Origin: Listeria seeligeri serovar 1/2b str. SLCC3954
GTDB taxonomy: Bacteria; Bacillota; Bacilli; Lactobacillales; Listeriaceae
Direction of reading: 5' to 3'
Length of the DNA stretch: 64,000 bases
Assembly (NCBI RefSeq): GCF_000027145.1
Contig: NC_013891.1
Location: 1,240,001 to 1,304,000 of the forward strand
Each line of letters starts with the position of its first letter. The stretch's first letter is position 1. Under the pieces are notes generated by a model, which ran no database searches, was not told the origin of the DNA, and worked only from the letters and a program-made list of their open reading frames with translations. Positions 60,013-64,000 of the stretch are shown here, in pieces. Position numbers and translations under genes: made by a program.

Positions 60013-61704
60013 TTGCTTCAAGAAATGACAATTAAAAACTTTGCTATCATCGAATCACTTTCTTTAAGTTTTCAGGAAGGGATGACAGTATTAACAGGGG
60101 AGACCGGTGCAGGTAAATCAATTATTATTGATGCACTTGGTCTTCTTGTTGGCGGACGCGGTTCAACTGATTTTATTCGTCACGGTGAGGAACGGCTTGA
60201 ATTACAAGGCTTGTTCGCGCTTGCGGAGGATAATTTTGCTTGCCGTAATGCACTTCTGGAAAATGGGATTGATGCAACGGATGACATGGTCGTTTTGGAA
60301 CGCAGCTTATTTCGTTCAGGTAAAAATAGTTGCAGAATCAATGGAAAACTTGTAACGACTGTATTACTTCGCCAAATCGGTTCGAAGCTAATTGATATCC
60401 ATAGCCAGCATGAACACCAAGAATTGATGAACGAGGAATTTCATTTATCGCTGTTAGATCGTTTTGCAGCGGATAAAATTAAACCAGCTTTAACCAAATA
60501 TCAAGCAAATTTTAAAGAATATCAAACCATTTCGAAAGAATGGCAAAATTGGACTAAGAATGAACGGGAACTTGCACAACGACTTGATATGCTTCGTTTT
60601 CAACAACAAGAAATCGAAAATGCTAATTTACAAGCTGGGGAAGAAGACCGTTTACTGGAACAAAAAAATATTTTAGCTAATTTTGAGAAGTTAAATGAAA
60701 ACTTGCAAGGGGCTTACACGGCAATTCAAGGGGAGCCAGGCGGACTTGAATTTATCGGGGAAGCAATGCGTCAAATGGATTCAGCTGCAAGTATTCATAC
60801 AGATTATAAAGCAGTGAGTGAAGCGATTTCTTCAAGTTACTACATGTTAGAAGATAGCATGAGCCAAATTAGACAATCGCTAGACCAATTAGAGTTCCAA
60901 CCAGAAGAACTCAACCAAATTGAATCTCGTTTAAATGACTTGAATCAGTTGAAACGTAAATATGGTAAAACAATTGAAGACATTATCCACTACGAACAAG
61001 AAATTAGTAGTGAAATGGAAAAATTAACCGATAGTGAATCTCATGTCGGTCATCTAGAAACAAAACTAGCTAGTTTGAAAACAGAACTTACGAAACAAGC
61101 AGGCATTTTAACAGAAATTCGTAAAAAAGCGGCAATCACTTTAGAAAAACAAATTAAACAAGAATTAAATCAACTCTATATGGAAAAAGCCGTTTTTAGT
61201 GTTCGCTTTGAAACGGACAAAATGGAATTAACGGAAACCGGACAAGATAGCATTGTTTTCTATATGTCTACCAATCCTGGGGAACCACTAAAGCCACTAG
61301 CAAAAATCGCTTCAGGCGGCGAATTATCTCGGATGATGCTTGCGCTAAAAACAATTTTTTCGAGACACCAAGGAATTACATCCATTATCTTTGATGAAGT
61401 AGATACTGGAGTAAGTGGTCGCGTTGGTCAAGCTATTGCAGAGAAAATTTATGCCGTCTCAGTTGGCTCACAAGTTCTTTGTATCAGTCATTTACCGCAA
61501 GTTGCTGCGATGGCTAATCATCATTACTACATTACGAAAAAGGTACAAAATAAGCGCACAACCACTTCTGTAGCTATTCTCCATGGCGACGAAAAAGTAG
61601 AAGAAATCAGCCGAATGATAGCGGGAATCGAAGTGACAGAACTAACCAAACAACATGCCAAAGAAATGATTGAACAAGCCGAAAAAGTGAAACAGACTTA
61701 TTAA
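60013..61704 (+). CDS. recN: DNA repair protein RecN
   Basis: RecN is an SMC-like ATPase acting early in double-strand break repair. Walker A GETGAGKSI (about 31-39) sits in the N-terminal half; the C-terminal half has the ABC signature LASGGELSRMMLALK-like (IASGGELSR) and FDEVDTGVSGR. A coiled coil (about 155-365) is in the middle. Start TTG 60013 follows GGAGGTG by eight bases. No LexA box was seen upstream. Confidence 0.96.
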   Translation: MLQEMTIKNFAIIESLSLSFQEGMTVLTGETGAGKSIIIDALGLLVGGRGSTDFIRHGEERLELQGLFALAEDNFACRNALLENGIDATDDMVVLERSLFRSGKNSCRINGKLVTTVLLRQIGSKLIDIHSQHEHQELMNEEFHLSLLDRFAADKIKPALTKYQANFKEYQTISKEWQNWTKNERELAQRLDMLRFQQQEIENANLQAGEEDRLLEQKNILANFEKLNENLQGAYTAIQGEPGGLEFIGEAMRQMDSAASIHTDYKAVSEAISSSYYMLEDSMSQIRQSLDQLEFQPEELNQIESRLNDLNQLKRKYGKTIEDIIHYEQEISSEMEKLTDSESHVGHLETKLASLKTELTKQAGILTEIRKKAAITLEKQIKQELNQLYMEKAVFSVRFETDKMELTETGQDSIVFYMSTNPGEPLKPLAKIASGGELSRMMLALKTIFSRHQGITSIIFDEVDTGVSGRVGQAIAEKIYAVSVGSQVLCISHLPQVAAMANHHYYITKKVQNKRTTTSVAILHGDEKVEEISRMIAGIEVTELTKQHAKEMIEQAEKVKQTY

Positions 61705-61717
61705 AAAACGAAATTGC

Positions 61718-61746
61718 TTGCATATCGAATAGTTTTTGCTTAAAAT
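61718..61746 (+). promoter_or_regulatory. ptb operon promoter
   Basis: TTGCAT (61718-61723), 17 bases and TAAAAT (61741-61746). No clear -24/-12 sigma-54 motif of the B. subtilis bkd type was found. Confidence 0.65.
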
Positions 61747-61832
61747 GAATAAGGTAGAAAATTATTACCTGGTCATAAAAACAACTACTAATTCGAAATG
61801 CGGCTTTTTTGTGCGAAAAAGGAGTTATTTTT

Positions 61833-62699
61833 ATGACAAAAAACAATTTTTTTTCAGAAGTTGCCGAAGCTAGTTCTTTTATTTTTGCGGTGGCAGGTGC
61901 GGATGATGAAGTCGTATTAGAAACAATTCGCCTTGCACTGAAACAAAATTTAGGTAAATTTCTTTTGTTTGGAAAAAAGGAAGATAAAGCTCTAACTGCA
62001 AATGATAGTGTTACTTGGATTCAAGCTGACACAGCCACCGCAGCAGCTGAGGGAGCAATTTTAGCTGTGAAGAATAAAGAAGCTGATATTTTAGTTAAAG
62101 GCTTTATTCCTACAGCCACATTGATGCATCATGTCCTAAAAAAAGAAAACGGACTTAGGACCGGAAAACTTTTAAGTCAAATCGCCATTTTTGATATTCC
62201 AAATTATCACAAACCTTTACTACTAACAGATTGTGCAATGAATGTCGCTCCAAAAACGAAAGAAAAAATTGCTATTACTGAAAATGCTGTAAGTGTCGCA
62301 AAGAAAATTGGTATTCTTAATCCAAAAGTTGTTCTACTAAGTGCAGTAGAAGAAGTGACAGACAAAATGCCATCGACAGTTGAAGCGAGCGAAGTAGTTA
62401 ATCACTTTGGAACTGAAATAGAGATTGCAGGCCCACTTGCGCTTGATGTAGCGATTTCAAAAGATGCTGCTATTCATAAAGGGATAAAAAATAGTATTGC
62501 CGGGGAAGCAGATATTCTAATAGCACCTAACATTGAAACTGGTAATGTGCTTTATAAATCGCTTGTTTACTTTGCTGGGGCTAGGGTTGGTAGTGCCATC
62601 GTTGGGGCCAAAGTGCCAATTGTTATCTCATCTAGAAACGATACTCCAGAAAATAAATTAGCCTCATTTATTTTAACTGTTAGAATGGTTGGGAAATAA
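61833..62699 (+). CDS. ptb: Phosphotransbutyrylase / phosphate acyltransferase
   Basis: The enzyme turns branched-chain acyl-CoA (butyryl or isobutyryl) and phosphate into acyl phosphate, the step before butyrate kinase. It is a 288-aa PTA/PTB fold protein with [20 protein letters not shown] and [14 protein letters not shown] near the active site. AAAGGAG is followed by ATG 61833; the in-frame codon at 61809 has no site. It opens the ptb-buk-lpd-bkd operon. Confidence 0.95.
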   Translation: MTKNNFFSEVAEASSFIFAVAGADDEVVLETIRLALKQNLGKFLLFGKKEDKALTANDSVTWIQADTATAAAEGAILAVKNKEADILVKGFIPTATLMHHVLKKENGLRTGKLLSQIAIFDIPNYHKPLLLTDCAMNVAPKTKEKIAITENAVSVAKKIGILNPKVVLLSAVEEVTDKMPSTVEASEVVNHFGTEIEIAGPLALDVAISKDAAIHKGIKNSIAGEADILIAPNIETGNVLYKSLVYFAGARVGSAIVGAKVPIVISSRNDTPENKLASFILTVRMVGK

Positions 62700-62767
62700 T
62701 CAAATAATGTGAATAGACGGACTTTAATAATCTGAATGCAAAGGCTTTTATTTGATTAGAGCCTACG

Positions 62768-62776
62768 TGTTACAAT
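62768..62776 (+). promoter_or_regulatory. Possible internal promoter before buk (extended -10)
   Basis: TG-T-TACAAT with TACAAT at 62771-62776; the -35 region is poor. A gap of 136 bases to buk makes an internal start plausible. Confidence 0.45.
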
Positions 62777-62835
62777 AGTCTTTGGGAAAATGATAACCTA
62801 CTGCATTTTTCACAATTAAATTTGGAGGAAATCAA

Positions 62836-63903
62836 ATGTCTTTTGATGTTTTGACAATAAATCCTGGTTCTACTTCCACCAAACTCGCCGTATACCAAGG
62901 CGACAAGCTGTTGTTTGAAGAAACAATTAGACATGGAATGGAAGAACTAGCCAATTTTAAAAATGTACAGGAACAATTTGATTTTAGATGGCAAGTTTTA
63001 CGAAGAGTGATAGATGCATTTGGTTATGATAGGAACCAGTTAGATGCAGTAGTTGGGCGCGGGGGATTACTTCGACCAGTTGCTGGTGGTACATATATGG
63101 TTACAGATAAGATGCTAGAAGATTTACAAGAAAACAGATACGGTGAGCATGCCTCAAACCTTGGCGCAATGCTTGCAAAAAAATTAGCAGATGAGCTTCA
63201 AATTTCCAGCTACATCGTTGACCCAGTTGTTGTCGATGAATTACAGCCAGTTGCTAGATTTTCAGGTAACGAGCTTATTGCTAGGAAAAGTATTTTTCAC
63301 GCTTTAAATCATAAAGCAGTTGGTCGGAAAATTGCTAAAGAGCTAGGTTCTGATTATGAAAATATGAATTTTGTTATTGCGCACTTAGGCGGTGGAATTT
63401 CCGTAGCCGCACACAGACAAGGTAAAGCAATTGATGTTAATAATGCATTGGACGGAGATGGTCCATTCAGTCCGGAACGTTCTGGTTCGTTACCTATGAA
63501 TGATTTTTTAGAAGCATGCTTTAGTGGTAATTGGACAAAACATGAACTGCATGATTTGATTGTCGGCCGTGGTGGGATGATTTCTTACTTAGGGACAAAT
63601 AGTATGTTAGATGTGGAAGCCAAAGTACAAGCGGGTGACGAGAGAGCAATCGACGCTTTTGAAGCAATGGCATATCAAGTCAGTAAAGAAATCGGCGCTT
63701 GTTCGGTTGTGTTACAAGGAAAAATTGATGCGATTATCTTAACCGGCGGACTTGCAAGAAGCGAGCTTTTTACAAATAAAATCATAGGACAAACAAGCTG
63801 GATAGCAAACGTCATTATCGAACCAGGAGAAGACGAATTAGAAGCTTTAAATAATGGCGTGCAACGAGTTCTTGCGGGTCTAGAAAAAGAAAAAATTTAC
63901 TAA
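62836..63903 (+). CDS. buk: Butyrate kinase
   Basis: Buk makes ATP from butyryl- or branched-chain acyl phosphate. The 355-aa ASKHA-fold protein has INPGSTSTKLAVY (about 7-19), ARKSIFHALNHKAVGR, AHLGGGISVAAHRQGK, and GGLARSELF. RBS TTGGAGG. The next gene follows after 13 bases. Confidence 0.97.
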   Translation: MSFDVLTINPGSTSTKLAVYQGDKLLFEETIRHGMEELANFKNVQEQFDFRWQVLRRVIDAFGYDRNQLDAVVGRGGLLRPVAGGTYMVTDKMLEDLQENRYGEHASNLGAMLAKKLADELQISSYIVDPVVVDELQPVARFSGNELIARKSIFHALNHKAVGRKIAKELGSDYENMNFVIAHLGGGISVAAHRQGKAIDVNNALDGDGPFSPERSGSLPMNDFLEACFSGNWTKHELHDLIVGRGGMISYLGTNSMLDVEAKVQAGDERAIDAFEAMAYQVSKEIGACSVVLQGKIDAIILTGGLARSELFTNKIIGQTSWIANVIIEPGEDELEALNNGVQRVLAGLEKEKIY

Positions 63904-63916
63904 AGGAGGAGATAAT

Positions 63917-64000
63917 GTGGCAACAGAATATGATGTAGTTATTCTTGGCGGAGGAACTGGCGGTTACGTCGCAGCAATCCAAGCCGCAAAAAACGGTCAA
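63917..64000 (+). CDS. lpd: Dihydrolipoyl dehydrogenase of the branched-chain complex (5' part)
   Basis: Only 28 codons are in the window. The frame starts with GTG 63917, six bases after AAAGGAGGAG, and reads ATEYDVVILGGGTGGYVAAI, the FAD-binding N-terminus (GGGTGG) of an E3 subunit. Place after ptb and buk points to the bkd E3. The disulfide site lies outside the window. Confidence 0.88.
   Translation, partial: MATEYDVVILGGGTGGYVAAIQAAKNGQ

Noticed and set aside
61747-61832. CodY or sigma-54 control site before ptb
   Set aside because: A partial GAAAATTATT stretch is seen, but no full CodY box and no -24/-12 promoter.

Overview
This is an AT-rich, Gram-positive chromosomal segment from Listeria. 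Almost every protein looks like a close relative of L. monocytogenes, and the gene order follows that genome (lexA-yneA, tkt, pyrH-frr-uppS-cdsA-dxr-rseP-proS-polC, rimP-nusA-infB, rpsO-pnp, comG, gcv, efp-accBC-nusB-folD-xseAB-ispA, dxs-argR-recN, ptb-buk-lpd). The species within Listeria sensu stricto cannot be fixed by eye. No rRNA, tRNA, CRISPR array, insertion sequence or integrase was seen.

Layout. 1-4.4 kb: the end of an acetyltransferase gene, the SOS regulator lexA diverging from the SOS cell-division inhibitor yneA over a shared three-box LexA operator region, then ynzC, transketolase and yneF. 4.4-8.5 kb, minus strand: a methyltransferase followed by a compact accessory cassette (unknown 124-aa protein, SNF2-type ATPase, IbrA-like PAPS-reductase-fold protein, IbrB/ParB-like protein) with overlapping genes. 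This cassette is the only part that does not look like housekeeping DNA and is the best candidate for a poorly described system. 8.8-20.5 kb: UMP kinase, ribosome recycling, undecaprenyl and phospholipid precursor synthesis, the site-2 protease, ProRS and PolC. 20.5-30.7 kb: the nusA-infB operon with a leader attenuator, ribosome maturation genes, ribF, rpsO and pnp with structured leaders. 30.8-37.9 kb: a second-type RsgA GTPase, yqzC and yqzD on the minus strand, then rpmG, the folate cyclo-ligase, rhomboid protease, yqgQ, glucokinase and a YqgU-like lipoprotein.

37.9-41.9 kb, minus strand: the complete seven-gene comG pseudopilus operon, preceded by a textbook ComK box (two AAAA-N5-TTTT elements 18 bp apart). 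42-46.2 kb: a single-aptamer glycine riboswitch with terminator controlling gcvT-gcvPA-gcvPB. 46.2-47.9 kb, minus strand: rhodanese, YqhP-like and YqhQ-like membrane proteins. 48-56 kb: an Xaa-Pro peptidase, EF-P, acetyl-CoA carboxylase subunits, NusB, FolD, exonuclease VII and farnesyl diphosphate synthase. 56.2-64 kb: cold-shock protein, DXS, TlyA-type methyltransferase, ArgR, RecN and the start of the branched-chain acyl-CoA operon (ptb, buk, lpd cut by the window edge).

Several start codons were placed by Shine-Dalgarno position rather than by the longest frame (tkt, pyrH, uppS, cdsA, polC, rimP, infB, comGA, accB, accC, dxs and others). Most intergenic gaps hold recognisable sigma-A promoters or intrinsic terminators, and the rimP, rpsO, pnp and gcvT leaders carry RNA structures that probably regulate the genes.
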